Under the pieces are notes generated by a model. The model did no database searches, was not told the origin of the DNA, and worked only from the letters and a program-made list of their open reading frames with translations. Both the position numbers and the translations under genes were made by a program. Shown here piece by piece: positions 52,220-61,549 of a DNA stretch of 64,000 nucleotides (the stretch's first letter is position 1; every line of letters starts with the position of its first letter). Source of the DNA: Spirosoma agri (GTDB lineage: Bacteria > Bacteroidota > Bacteroidia > Cytophagales > Spirosomataceae); assembly GCF_010747415.1 (NCBI RefSeq), contig NZ_JAAGNZ010000001.1:3410001-3474000 (forward strand), in the 5' to 3' direction.

Positions 52220-53452
52220 ATGACTCGCCGACAGTATTTTACCATCATTCTGATTTTAGGGACGCTCACGACGATCAGTCCTTTTTCGATCGACATGTAT
52301 TTGCCGGGCTTTCCGGCCATTGCCAACGATCTGCATACGTCCATCTCTCAGGTTCAGTTATCGTTGACCGCGTACCTCATCGGCATTGCGTTCGGGCAGC
52401 TCATTTATGGTCCATTGCTGGATCGGTTTGGCCGAAAGCTGCCCCTATACGGCGGTTTGGCTATTTATCTGCTGGCTTCGGTGGGGTGTGCGCTGACCAA
52501 TTCCATTGAAACGCTGATTCTGATGCGGCTTCTACAAGCCCTGGGCGGATGCGTCGGGCTGGTAGCGGCTCAGGCGCTGGTTCGCGATCTGTTTCCCGTA
52601 ACCGAAATTGCGCAGGTTCTCTCCTTGCTTACGCTCGTGGTGGCGGTTTCGCCCATGATTGCGCCCACCGTGGGTGGTTACGCAACCGTTGCGTTAGGCT
52701 GGCATTCTATTTTTCTGATTCTGGCCGGCATTACTGCTCTGATCATAGTCGGCATTTATTACGCGCTGCCCGACGGAAAGGCACCGGACCCCGCTCTGTC
52801 GCTTCGTCCAAGAGCGGTTTTAGGTAATTTTTTCACGGTGCTGAAACAACCTCAGTTTCTGACGTATGCTCTCGTTAGCGGCATCGCTACGGCGGCCCCC
52901 TTTGCGTATATTTCCGGCTCGCCTGATGTGTTTATGAACCTTTACAAAGTGACGGAACAGCAGTACGGGTGGATCTTCTCCTTTCTGGCCATTGCCATCA
53001 TCGCGCCAACACAGCTGAATCGTATTTTGCTGAAACGGTTTGCCAGCGAACAGATCATCTACACGACCCTGGTCTACCAGACGGTTGTGGGTCTGCTCCT
53101 GGTTTTCGGCACCTGGGCGGGCTGGTTCGGACTGCATGGTCTGATCGGGATGCTCTTTCTGTATCTTTGCGGGCAGGGCCTGACCGGACCCAACGCAACG
53201 GCGTTATCGCTCGCTCCTTTTTCGCGCCATGCGGGGAGTGCAGCGGCCTTGATGGGTAGCTTTCGGATGGGTTGTGGCGCACTCGTTTCCGGTGCGGTCA
53301 GCGTGCTCCACAACCACACGGCCATGCCGATGGTCAGCGTCATGACGGTCTGCTCGATCAGTGGCTTGTTGATTTTAGTGGCCGGACAGCGCGTAATCTA
53401 TCACAAACGTGACCATGCGGATGTAAATTCGGCCTCAGAAGTAGCTTTGTAG
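52220..53452 (+). CDS. Bcr/CflA-family MFS drug exporter
   Basis: A 410-residue inner-membrane proton antiporter with 12 hydrophobic helices. It has the family opening ISPFSIDMYLPGFPAIANDL, the MFS loop GPLLDRFGRKLPLYGG between helices 2 and 3, and the antiporter motif C-like VVAVSPMIAPTVGGY in helix 5. Bcr/CflA members export bicyclomycin, chloramphenicol, sulfonamides or cysteine. Gene stands 23 bp before the SNF2 gene on the same strand; a shared transcript is possible, functional linkage is not. Confidence 0.9.
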   Translation: MTRRQYFTIILILGTLTTISPFSIDMYLPGFPAIANDLHTSISQVQLSLTAYLIGIAFGQLIYGPLLDRFGRKLPLYGGLAIYLLASVGCALTNSIETLILMRLLQALGGCVGLVAAQALVRDLFPVTEIAQVLSLLTLVVAVSPMIAPTVGGYATVALGWHSIFLILAGITALIIVGIYYALPDGKAPDPALSLRPRAVLGNFFTVLKQPQFLTYALVSGIATAAPFAYISGSPDVFMNLYKVTEQQYGWIFSFLAIAIIAPTQLNRILLKRFASEQIIYTTLVYQTVVGLLLVFGTWAGWFGLHGLIGMLFLYLCGQGLTGPNATALSLAPFSRHAGSAAALMGSFRMGCGALVSGAVSVLHNHTAMPMVSVMTVCSISGLLILVAGQRVIYHKRDHADVNSASEVAL

Positions 53453-53475
53453 TTCGCTGTTTTCAGAACCAACCG

Positions 53476-56400
53476 ATGCCCGCCGATTGTAGTAATAACG
53501 ATAAAATAGCCAGTCCGTACGACTATGAGCTGGAAGGCGTCACGATTGCTACGCTGTCGGATAGTGTGTTACGGCAACATAGTTCGGGGGGGGTGTCACC
53601 AATGGACGGGTATCCCGACGTTCAACCGCTGGTCATCGAGCTAAATCTGGCTTCGTTCGCCACCACTTCCCGCGTTGCTTACTTCCCCACCGTTGTTGTG
53701 CAGCAAACAGCGCATTCGCTGCGGGTATCCTGTGCCTGTAATGCGCCCAAAGACAGCTTGTGCGATCATCAGGTCCATATGCTGTCGAGCATAACCAGAC
53801 GCCGGGAACTTCGTCTGTTTTTTGATTCGGATCAGCGTCTTGACGCCATCAAGCAAGTCGCGAAAGATTACGGGCTGGAACATGAGCGATCGTTAGACGA
53901 CTGTTTTCGGCTGTCGTATGAAAATAAAACAACGGTTATCCGGCCAGCCCGTACCGATCTGATTTCCGTTACGTCGGCAGACCGCGCCCACTTGGAATCC
54001 CTGCTGCTACCGAGAGCAAAACACCCGCTCCCGGTAACTGAGGAGCCCACTTCGTCGCGCAAAAGAATTATCGTTTTTACCAAGCATCGCTACTACGATC
54101 ATTTTTGTCTGGAACTGTTTGAAGCCGCGACGGCCCGAGATGGGAAGCCCAAAAACCCGTTAACGGTCCTTTCGCCACTGGATTTGATTCCCAGGTTGGA
54201 CAAGCTGAACGAGTTGAAGTTCTATTCGGCTGTGGCTAAATTCCAGAATCACCACCGTACTAAACACGAAACGACGGACCTGGACGGGCTGCGGTTAATT
54301 GCCGAAAATCCGGCCCGGCTATCCGTTTTTTATCACACCAGCAGCGTTTCCGAAAACATCACGGCGCATTCGCTGGTGCCGGTTCAGCTAAAACTCCTGA
54401 AAGCTTCGCTTAGTCTGCTGGTGCGCCGAATCGACAGTTTCTACGAGATACACGGCTCGCTCACCATCGACGGCATTTCGTATGGCTTGAATAAAGTAGC
54501 GCTTAAATACGACTACTTCATTCAGCTTCATGATACGGTGTACCTGGTCGATAACCCCGACCATCTGCGCGTCATTCAATTCTTCAACAAGGACAACCGA
54601 ATAACGATTCATGAGTCGAAGTACAACGAATTTCGACAAACAATCCTGGCTAAGCTGGACGATCAGATTCAGGTCAACTACGCGTACCTGCAACCGGCCA
54701 CTCAGCAGCAACTGGCCGAGAATGGGTTCAGTCAGGAGCGGGAACGGATCATGTATCTGGCCGATTCGGAGCACTATGTACTGATTACGCTCGTGATGAA
54801 ATACGGAACCGTGGAAGTGCCGATCCTGTCTAAGCGGCTGATTTATTCGGTTGATAGTCAAGGGAAACCCTTCATGGTAGCGCGGGACGAAGAAGCCGAA
54901 GTTCAGTTTCTGATGGCGTTACTCAGCCAGCACCCTGACTTTCATGACCAGCTTGGCCAGAGTCAGTTCTATCTCCATAAAAAGCATTTTCTGAACGACG
55001 ACTGGTTTCTGGATGCGTTTGACTTCTGGCAAAGCCAGGACATTCGGATTCTGGGCTTCAATACGTTAAAGAACAACAAACTCAACCCGCACAAAGCGAA
55101 GGTTTCCGTTGTAGTCAGCAGTGGTCTGAATTGGTTCGATACGACGCTGGGCCTGTCGTACGGCAAACAGCACATTAGCCTGAAACACCTGCACAAAGCC
55201 ATTAAAAACAACACCCGGTTCGTTACACTCGACGATGGAACGCAGGGTGTGCTGCCCACCGAATGGCTGGAGCGTTTTGCGGCCTATTTTCAAACGGGCG
55301 ATGTAGTTGACGATCGTATCCGAACCCCGAAAGTCAACTTTTCGAGCATCCGTGACCTGTACGACGAGGATCAGCTAACGCCTGAGGTTTCGAATCAACT
55401 GGCTACATTCACTACCAAACTCGCCAATTTTCAGTCCATCCAGCCCGTGGCGGTGCCCAGTGGCCTCCGCGCCGTACTGCGCGACTACCAGCAGGAAGGT
55501 TTAAACTGGCTGAACTTTCTGGACGATATGGGCTTCGGCGGGTGTCTGGCCGACGACATGGGCTTGGGAAAAACACTCCAGATCATTGCGTTTATCCTAT
55601 CGCAGCGCACAAAGGTCGGCCCGAACACGAACCTGATCGTTGTACCTACATCGCTACTGTTCAACTGGCAGTCCGAAGTGGCGAAGTTTGCACCAAGCCT
55701 TACCATCCACACGTTTTATGGTACGAACCGTACCCTCCGAAAAGCCGAATTTGAACAATACGATATTATTCTGACGTCCTATGGCACGCTCCTGTCCGAC
55801 GTTCGTTTTTTGACGGATTATCCGTTCAACTATATTTTTCTGGATGAATCGCAGGCTATAAAAAATCCGGAATCGCAACGGTATCAGGCGGTTCGGCGCT
55901 TACAGTCACGCAACAAAATTGTGCTAACGGGGACGCCCATCGAAAACCATACGTTCGATCTGTACGGGCAGCTTTCCTTCGCCTGTCCGGGATTGCTGGG
56001 CAGTTATAACCACTTTAAAAGTCATTACTCGACCCCAATCGACAAATTCAATGACCGGCAGCGTGCCCGTGAACTTCAGCAGAAAATCAGCCCGTTCATT
56101 TTGCGCCGGACCAAAGCGCAGGTAGCAACCGAGCTTCCCGACAAAACGGAGATGATCATCCACTGCGAAATGGGTCCCGAACAACGAAAGGTGTACGATG
56201 CCTACGAGTGGGAGTTTCGCAATTACCTGCTGACCACAAAAGAAGGTGACATTGCCCGAGAGCGCTTGCACGTGTTGCAGGGACTGACAAAACTGCGTCA
56301 GATTTGCAACTCCCCGGCCCTGCTCAATGACGAGGAATTTTACGGCAATTCGTCGGCCAAAATTGACGCACTACTCGAACAGATTGAGACCAAGTCTCCC

Positions 56401-56856
56401 CACCATAAGATCCTGGTTTTCTCGCAGTTCGTTACCATGCTCGACCTGGTCCGGACGGAGCTGGCAGCCAGAAACATTGCGTTCGAATACCTCACCGGTC
56501 AAACCAGCAACCGGGCTGACAGCGTGAATCGGTTTCAGTCGGACGCCGATGTTCGTGTGTTTTTGATCAGCCTGAAAGCGGGTGGCACCGGACTCAATTT
56601 AACGCAGGCCGATTACGTTTATATCGTCGATCCGTGGTGGAATCCAGCGGTCGAAAATCAGGCCATCGATCGCAGTTACCGCATTGGCCAAACAAAAAAC
56701 GTAGTGGCTGTACGGCTAATCTGCCCCAACACGATCGAGGAAAAGATGCTGGACCTTCAGAAAACTAAAACAGAACTCGCCGAAGATCTGATCAAAACGG
56801 ACGCATCTGTCCTACATTCGCTAACTCGGTCTGACTTATTGTCGCTATTGAACTAA
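53476..56856 (+). CDS. SWIM zinc-finger SNF2-family helicase
   Basis: An 1126-residue DNA translocase. A SWIM finger CxC-x7-CxH lies at Cys86-His98 (CACNAPKDSLCDH). Residues 150-640 are a long bacterial SNF2-associated region. The ATPase spans about 670-1120: Walker A DDMGLGKT (693-700), Walker B as DESQ (790-793), then LTGTPIENH, and lobe 2 with ILVFSQF, FLISLKAGGTGLNLTQADYV and DRSYRIGQ. SNF2 proteins remodel protein-DNA complexes, and bacterial members are linked to transcription recycling or genome maintenance. No nuclease or methylase gene is adjacent, so a defence role is not supported. Confidence 0.9.
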   Translation: MPADCSNNDKIASPYDYELEGVTIATLSDSVLRQHSSGGVSPMDGYPDVQPLVIELNLASFATTSRVAYFPTVVVQQTAHSLRVSCACNAPKDSLCDHQVHMLSSITRRRELRLFFDSDQRLDAIKQVAKDYGLEHERSLDDCFRLSYENKTTVIRPARTDLISVTSADRAHLESLLLPRAKHPLPVTEEPTSSRKRIIVFTKHRYYDHFCLELFEAATARDGKPKNPLTVLSPLDLIPRLDKLNELKFYSAVAKFQNHHRTKHETTDLDGLRLIAENPARLSVFYHTSSVSENITAHSLVPVQLKLLKASLSLLVRRIDSFYEIHGSLTIDGISYGLNKVALKYDYFIQLHDTVYLVDNPDHLRVIQFFNKDNRITIHESKYNEFRQTILAKLDDQIQVNYAYLQPATQQQLAENGFSQERERIMYLADSEHYVLITLVMKYGTVEVPILSKRLIYSVDSQGKPFMVARDEEAEVQFLMALLSQHPDFHDQLGQSQFYLHKKHFLNDDWFLDAFDFWQSQDIRILGFNTLKNNKLNPHKAKVSVVVSSGLNWFDTTLGLSYGKQHISLKHLHKAIKNNTRFVTLDDGTQGVLPTEWLERFAAYFQTGDVVDDRIRTPKVNFSSIRDLYDEDQLTPEVSNQLATFTTKLANFQSIQPVAVPSGLRAVLRDYQQEGLNWLNFLDDMGFGGCLADDMGLGKTLQIIAFILSQRTKVGPNTNLIVVPTSLLFNWQSEVAKFAPSLTIHTFYGTNRTLRKAEFEQYDIILTSYGTLLSDVRFLTDYPFNYIFLDESQAIKNPESQRYQAVRRLQSRNKIVLTGTPIENHTFDLYGQLSFACPGLLGSYNHFKSHYSTPIDKFNDRQRARELQQKISPFILRRTKAQVATELPDKTEMIIHCEMGPEQRKVYDAYEWEFRNYLLTTKEGDIARERLHVLQGLTKLRQICNSPALLNDEEFYGNSSAKIDALLEQIETKSPHHKILVFSQFVTMLDLVRTELAARNIAFEYLTGQTSNRADSVNRFQSDADVRVFLISLKAGGTGLNLTQADYVYIVDPWWNPAVENQAIDRSYRIGQTKNVVAVRLICPNTIEEKMLDLQKTKTELAEDLIKTDASVLHSLTRSDLLSLLN

Positions 56857-56975
56857 GCTACATCAGTCAATTCTCCATAAAGTAGGTTGTTTAGTAAAAA
56901 TAATAAAATATTTAATAACCTTATGTTACTATTTATTAGTTATATTTACTTTAGCAAATAAATACGATATAGACC

Positions 56976-57278
56976 ATGACTCACTTAACTCGTACCCTCA
57001 CCGCTGTCACAAAATTGGCCTTCGTTGCCGATGCGTATCCATATAAAAACGACGACACCATCGTGGTCGTTTTAAAGCCAGCGTTACGGGACAACCTGCC
57101 TTTGAATCGGTCCCTGTTGACGTTCGAAGCCGCGGATTTCACCGTAGCTGCCGTTGTGGAAGCCTACGAGCGGGAGATCGTTCGTTTTCTGGCCGACACT
57201 CTGCGTACGGCCGAACAGCTCCTTGCCAGTTCGACATCGGCCAGAATTATACCCATAGCTCCGTTTTGCCTGAACTAG
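56976..57278 (+). CDS. Small hypothetical protein
   Basis: A 100-residue protein without signal peptide or membrane helix. I do not recognise it. It is mixed alpha/beta: AFVADAYPYKNDDTIVVVLKPAL, then an amphipathic helix FTVAAVVEAYEREIVRFLADTLRTAEQLLAS. The start is supported by an AT-rich upstream region with a near-consensus -7 (TACTTTAG at about 56950). It converges on the DUF3137-like gene. Confidence 0.5.
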   Translation: MTHLTRTLTAVTKLAFVADAYPYKNDDTIVVVLKPALRDNLPLNRSLLTFEAADFTVAAVVEAYEREIVRFLADTLRTAEQLLASSTSARIIPIAPFCLN

Positions 57279-57308
57279 ACGGGTGGGTTATAGCGCTCGG
57301 TACAACAA

Positions 57309-57923
57309 TTAGTTCAGTGCTACATTCGGATCGTTTTCGTACGCAGACCCGATGCGGCAGAGGTGGTTTAGGGTTTCGGCGAAGAGTTCGTACAGTTGTT
57401 TCAACCGCTCAATGTCTTTAATTACGCCAACCACCTTAAACGTCAACTGATCGACGTCTTCGGGAAAATGGGTTGATAGCCAGCCATCATCATCTCGTAC
57501 TTCCAGGCTAATATCGGTCTGTGTGTCAATTAATTGCCGTATCCGGGTATTATCGAACAGGCGACGTAGTTTGTCGTCATCATTTCCCTGAATAATAAAT
57601 TGCTCGTCAAAGTCGGAATAACCAATTTCCACATCCTGCATCCCCAGCTTCTTACCCAACTCACTAAAAAATCCTTTTCGGTATATCTTGAATCGAAAAC
57701 CGTCCTTGTTCACATACGGGGCTCTCATTTGAGTGTAGGTGATATACACCTTTCCGGTTGATACGACGTAGGTGTCGAGCGTGATCGTCCACTCGTTTAC
57801 GGTTGCCTGTACCTTACTACCTCTCCAAAAGTTACCATCAACAAAATCAGCCTTAATTTCCCGGGCTAGCTCTCGCCAGACATCATCTTTATAAGGGCCA
57901 AATAGTTCTTTCAGTGCGTTCAT
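57309..57923 (-). CDS. DUF3137-like cytosolic protein
   Basis: A 204-residue protein resembling the C-terminal part of DUF3137 proteins: FGPYKDDVWRELAREIKADFVDGNFWRGSKVQATVNEWTITLDTYVVSTG, then FKIYRKGFFSELGKKLGMQDVEIGYSDFDEQFIIQGNDDDKLRRLFDN, whose FI-qgND...lRrLf pattern is the family hallmark. No membrane segment, so it lacks the N-terminal helices found in longer members. Function unknown. Confidence 0.65.
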   Translation of the reverse strand: MNALKELFGPYKDDVWRELAREIKADFVDGNFWRGSKVQATVNEWTITLDTYVVSTGKVYITYTQMRAPYVNKDGFRFKIYRKGFFSELGKKLGMQDVEIGYSDFDEQFIIQGNDDDKLRRLFDNTRIRQLIDTQTDISLEVRDDDGWLSTHFPEDVDQLTFKVVGVIKDIERLKQLYELFAETLNHLCRIGSAYENDPNVALN

Positions 57924-58093
57924 AAGGGCATGCGGGTTAAGTTGTTTGTAGACCCGTAAGTTAGGCGAATCGTTGACACGGCTGACAGAACATATTTTTG
58001 TGGTGCTATTGGTGGATGAATGGATTTACCACGTTGATCAACAGGCACTATCCGTACCGGGCAACCTTCATGAATACGTCACGGATCAACGAT

Positions 58094-58130
58094 AAACAGC
58101 CGTAGCAGGGGACATCTGCTACGGCTGTTT
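58094..58130 (-). terminator. Terminator of VOC gene 58153-58587
   Basis: Perfect 14-bp arms (58094-58107 and 58117-58130), loop 9 nt, ending in TTT on the minus strand, 22 bp after the stop. Confidence 0.75.
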
Positions 58131-58152
58131 ACACCGGATTGGAGCAAATTCG

Positions 58153-58587
58153 TTAGGCAGCACTAGCCTCAGTAGTCGGCGGCTCCTGATTCGCAGCACC
58201 TGGCTCCATGTACATAATTTCCCAAAGGTGACCGTCTACATCCTGAAAACTACGGCTGTACATAAACCCTTCATCCTGCGGCTCGTTCGATACAGAACCG
58301 CCAGCGGCTAACGCTTTATCGGCCAGTTCATCGACACCCTGTCGAGAGTCGGCCGAAAGACAGATAATCGATTCAGTAACGGTAGTGGCATCGGCAATTT
58401 TCTTTTTCGTGAATCGCCGGAAAAAGGGTTCGACCAGCAACATCACAAATATAGTGTCGCTGATGACCATACAGGTTGCATTTTCGTCGGTGAATTGTGG
58501 GTTAAAGGTGTAGCCGAGTTGCGTGAAGAAGGCAATTGATTTGGTAAGGTCTTTAACGGGTAGGTTTACAAAAATCTGAGTGGCCAT
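58153..58587 (-). CDS. VOC-family (glyoxalase-like) protein
   Basis: A 144-residue cytosolic protein with two beta-alpha-beta-beta-beta modules: IFVNLPVKDLTKSIAFFTQLGYTFNPQFTDENATCMVISDTIFVMLL, then SADSRQGVDELADKALAAGGSVSNEPQDEGFMYSRSFQDVDGHLWEIMYM. The closing DxDGHLWEI is typical of bleomycin-resistance/dioxygenase-type VOC proteins. A drug-binding or lactone-metabolising role cannot be told from sequence. It has its own consensus promoter and terminator. The tail (GAANQEPPTTEASAA) is unstructured. Confidence 0.87.
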   Translation of the reverse strand: MATQIFVNLPVKDLTKSIAFFTQLGYTFNPQFTDENATCMVISDTIFVMLLVEPFFRRFTKKKIADATTVTESIICLSADSRQGVDELADKALAAGGSVSNEPQDEGFMYSRSFQDVDGHLWEIMYMEPGAANQEPPTTEASAA

Positions 58588-58614
58588 AGTCGTTGCGTTT
58601 TGTTATTTACAGAA

Positions 58615-58643
58615 CAAAGGTACAGGCCGTGAAGCAGACCGAA
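58615..58643 (-). promoter_or_regulatory. Promoter of VOC gene
   Basis: On the minus strand TACCTTTG (58622-58615) is a full TAnnTTTG match; TTCG about 17 nt upstream can act as the -33 box. The ATG at 58587 is 27 nt downstream. Confidence 0.5.
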
Positions 58644-58846
58644 CGAGTGTGAATGCGGCAATAGAAGGGGGCAATTGCGGCATATTTTCACCCCAATCCT
58701 AAGGCTCATCGGCGTTCATCGCCCAGCGTAAAGCCAGGGTGGATCAATCAAAAAAATACCCTAAAAACTGGACAAGTCAGCGATTAGTTGCACATTAAGG
58801 CATCCATTGCGGTTCACTTGTTTTCACGCTTAAACCGATTCGTTGC

Positions 58847-59971
58847 ATGGTTCGCCTGTTTTGTTTTGTGTCGTTCGTTTCTTGTTCACTTGTGCTACTG
58901 GCTGGTTTTGTACCGGCGCCAAAAACCAAACCCATTGTGCTGGCCTACGTTGGTGGCTTTCGTGGGCTGGTGAACGCGGAAACGATAGCGGCTGAGAAAC
59001 TAACGCACATTAACTACGCCTTCGTCGATATTAAAAACAACCGGGCCTGGTTGCATAACCTCGCCACCGACTCTACCAATTTCCGGAACCTGAACGCGCT
59101 TAAACGTCGTAACCCCGACCTGAAAATTCTGATTTCGATTGGTGGCTGGGCCTGGAGCGAACATTTTTCCGACGCTGTTTTGAGTGACACCGCCCGAACA
59201 GCCTTCGCGGCATCAGCGGTCGATATCGTCCGGCAATACCAGTTAGATGGCATCGACATCGACTGGGAATACCCCGGCATGAAAGGCGAAGACAATGTGT
59301 TTCGGCCTGAAGACAAAGCCAATTTCACGCTGCTATTCAAAGCGTTGCGCGACCAATTGAACGGGCTCAAGCAACAAACCGGCAAAGAATACCTGGTGAC
59401 GACCGCCCTGCCCGGCTTCCCGGAGATTTTCACGCACACGGACATGGCGCAGGCGCAGCAGTACCTGGATTACATCAACGTGATGTCGTATGATTTTTTC
59501 ACGGGTGGTCCGCTGGCAGGGCATCACACAAACCTGTACGAGTCGGGAAAGGTGGATAACGAGCAATCGGGCGACCGAGCCATAACGCTGTATAAACAGG
59601 CAGGCGTACCCACCAGCAAGCTCGTGCTCGGCATTGCGTTCTACGGTCGGGCGTGGCAGTTGAAAACCGATGACCCTGACGCGTTTCCGCGCACCATCGC
59701 GACCGTTGAGCGGGGCGGTGGCTACAGCTTCATCAAAGACAGTCTCCTGACCAACCCAGCCTACAAGCGACACTGGGACAAACGGGCTAAAGCGCCGTAT
59801 CTCTACAATGCCGATCTGAAGCGGTTCGTCTCTTACGACGACGAAAAATCAGTACGGGCTAAATGCCAGTACGTTAAAAAACAGGAACTGGCGGGCGTTA
59901 TGTTCTGGGAGTACTTCAGCGACCCCAAAACGTATTTACTGAGCGAGATCGACCGCAATTTCCAGCGGTAA
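58847..59971 (+). CDS. Exported GH18 chitinase-like enzyme
   Basis: A 374-residue enzyme with a signal peptide or lipobox-like start (MVRLFCFVSFVSCSLVLLAG). The GH18 signature LDGIDIDWEYPG includes Asp137, Asp139 and catalytic Glu141. The barrel strands ILISIGGWAWSEHFSD, YINVMSYDFFTGG and KLVLGIAFYGRAWQL are all present, and GVMFWEYFSDP closes the barrel. It hydrolyses chitin or chitooligosaccharides with substrate assistance. No chitin-binding domain. Single gene followed by a two-way terminator. Confidence 0.92.
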   Translation: MVRLFCFVSFVSCSLVLLAGFVPAPKTKPIVLAYVGGFRGLVNAETIAAEKLTHINYAFVDIKNNRAWLHNLATDSTNFRNLNALKRRNPDLKILISIGGWAWSEHFSDAVLSDTARTAFAASAVDIVRQYQLDGIDIDWEYPGMKGEDNVFRPEDKANFTLLFKALRDQLNGLKQQTGKEYLVTTALPGFPEIFTHTDMAQAQQYLDYINVMSYDFFTGGPLAGHHTNLYESGKVDNEQSGDRAITLYKQAGVPTSKLVLGIAFYGRAWQLKTDDPDAFPRTIATVERGGGYSFIKDSLLTNPAYKRHWDKRAKAPYLYNADLKRFVSYDDEKSVRAKCQYVKKQELAGVMFWEYFSDPKTYLLSEIDRNFQR

Positions 59972-60012
59972 TAATTCGCTTAAAACGAACACCTATGTTG
60001 AGCCTAAACAAG

Positions 60013-60046
60013 ACGGCCACAATGCTCATGTAAGCATTGTGGCCGT
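60013..60046. terminator. Bidirectional terminator, GH18 / sorbosone dehydrogenase-like
   Basis: Perfect 14-bp arms (60013-60026, 60033-60046) with a 6-nt loop between convergent stops at 59971 and 60069. No long T-tract. Confidence 0.8.
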
Positions 60047-60068
60047 ATCACATTCGTAAGAACTTCTT

Positions 60069-61283
60069 CTACTTACGGTAGCTTACCCGATAGATAATGC
60101 CGTTGTTATCATCCGAGAAGAGGACCGATCCATCGGTGTAGGTCGCGATACCGACCGGACGACCAAACTGCGACTGATTGTTGTCAACCAGAAAACCCGT
60201 CACGAAATCTTGTGAACTCACCGGTTTGCCGTTCTCAAAGTGAATCCGAACCACTTTGTACCCCGACGGCTTTGTGCGGTTCCACGAACCACGCATCGTA
60301 ACGAACGCGTCGTTCTGATATTCCGTCGGGAATTGGCTACCCGTGTAAAAAATCATACCGAGCGGTGCCGCGTGGGCTTCGTATTGCAACGTGGGCAAGG
60401 TAGTTTTCGCCAGAATCTGCGCGTACGTCGTATCGCCCATTGGTCGTGGGTGTGGGTTATAGCGTCCATCACCGTAAATGTAAGGCCAACCGTAAAAACC
60501 ACCCTGTTTGATTACGTTCAACTCTTCCTGCTGCTGCTCATCGCCCAGCCAGTCGATGCCGTGGTCGAATCCGTACAGTTCCTTTGTTTGCGGATGCCAG
60601 CCAAATCCAATCGTATTACGCAACCCGCTGGCGAAAATCTTACGACCGGATCCATCGATGTTGGCTTGTAAAATCGTCGCATTTTCAACGTTGGGTTCCG
60701 CGCAGGCATTGCAGGTGCTTCCCACGGTAATGTATAGTTTACCATCAGGACCAACGGCAATGGTGCGGTTCGGGTGCTGTCCCGCATCGGGCAAACCCGT
60801 CATAATTCGCTGTGGTTCGGTCAGGGTTCCATCACCGTTTATATTGGCAACGTACACATCGTAAATGGAAACAAGGTACATTTTGCCGGAATTGATCGTC
60901 AGACCGTGTATGCTCTTGATGTTAGCAACTACCTGCCGCTGGTCCGCTACCCCATCGTTGTTCGTGTCGCGCAGCAGGGTGACGGTACCCGCGTCGCGGC
61001 TGGTTACGTATACAGCACCCGATGCGCCAACGGTCAGCATACGCGGCTTACCCAGATTGTCGGCAAATTTTGTTACCGTGAAGCTGGTTGGTGCTTTCAG
61101 TTGGGCGATCCGAGCATCGGTTGCCTGGACCAGTGCGGGCTCGAACACGTTACCAGACACCTGGGCACTTGTCGGCTGGTCTGTTGTTTCGGGAATTTGA
61201 GCATTAAACACCTCATCCTTACTACAGGCGATTACCAAACTGGCCAGTACGAAACCAGCCACTGGTTTAAGTAGATTTTTCAT
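60069..61283 (-). CDS. Sorbosone-dehydrogenase-like PQQ sugar dehydrogenase lipoprotein
   Basis: A 404-residue lipoprotein (lipobox LVIAC, Cys20). The body is a six-bladed propeller of the soluble aldose/L-sorbosone dehydrogenase family: NLGKPRMLTVGASGAVYVTSRDAGTVTLLRD, HGLTINSGKMYLV, HPNRTIAVGPDGKLYITVGS, ASGLRNTIGFGWHPQTKELYGFDHGIDWLGD and GFYGWPYIYGDGRYNPHP. Related enzymes oxidise sugars with PQQ and pass electrons to periplasmic acceptors. PQQ biosynthesis genes are not in the window. The CNAC pair in SVGSTCNACAEP is a family insertion that may bind metal or form a disulfide. Confidence 0.87.
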   Translation of the reverse strand: MKNLLKPVAGFVLASLVIACSKDEVFNAQIPETTDQPTSAQVSGNVFEPALVQATDARIAQLKAPTSFTVTKFADNLGKPRMLTVGASGAVYVTSRDAGTVTLLRDTNNDGVADQRQVVANIKSIHGLTINSGKMYLVSIYDVYVANINGDGTLTEPQRIMTGLPDAGQHPNRTIAVGPDGKLYITVGSTCNACAEPNVENATILQANIDGSGRKIFASGLRNTIGFGWHPQTKELYGFDHGIDWLGDEQQQEELNVIKQGGFYGWPYIYGDGRYNPHPRPMGDTTYAQILAKTTLPTLQYEAHAAPLGMIFYTGSQFPTEYQNDAFVTMRGSWNRTKPSGYKVVRIHFENGKPVSSQDFVTGFLVDNNQSQFGRPVGIATYTDGSVLFSDDNNGIIYRVSYRK

Positions 61284-61549
61284 AACGTTTTACTTGGTTG
61301 CTTTAGGTAATTTGTTCAATTCATCTGCCTTATTCGCGCGATAGCTTTCTGCTACCGACAAGGGACAGACGGCTTTCCCCGACTAACCTCAATGGATCAG
61401 GCGGGTTTGGCCCAAAATGGCTGATGTTATTGAATGGGACAAGCAATGAGCGAACGGCTACAGCAACCATTAGCTCATGATCATTTTATCTTCTTTTTTT
61501 CTTTTTACTTTGCCTGATCATCCGGGTTCTTTACGGCCCATTGTTCGTT

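Noticed and set aside
53476-56856. SNF2 helicase as part of a phage-defence island
   Set aside because: No nuclease, methylase, protease or other defence partner is adjacent; neighbours are an exporter and small unknowns.
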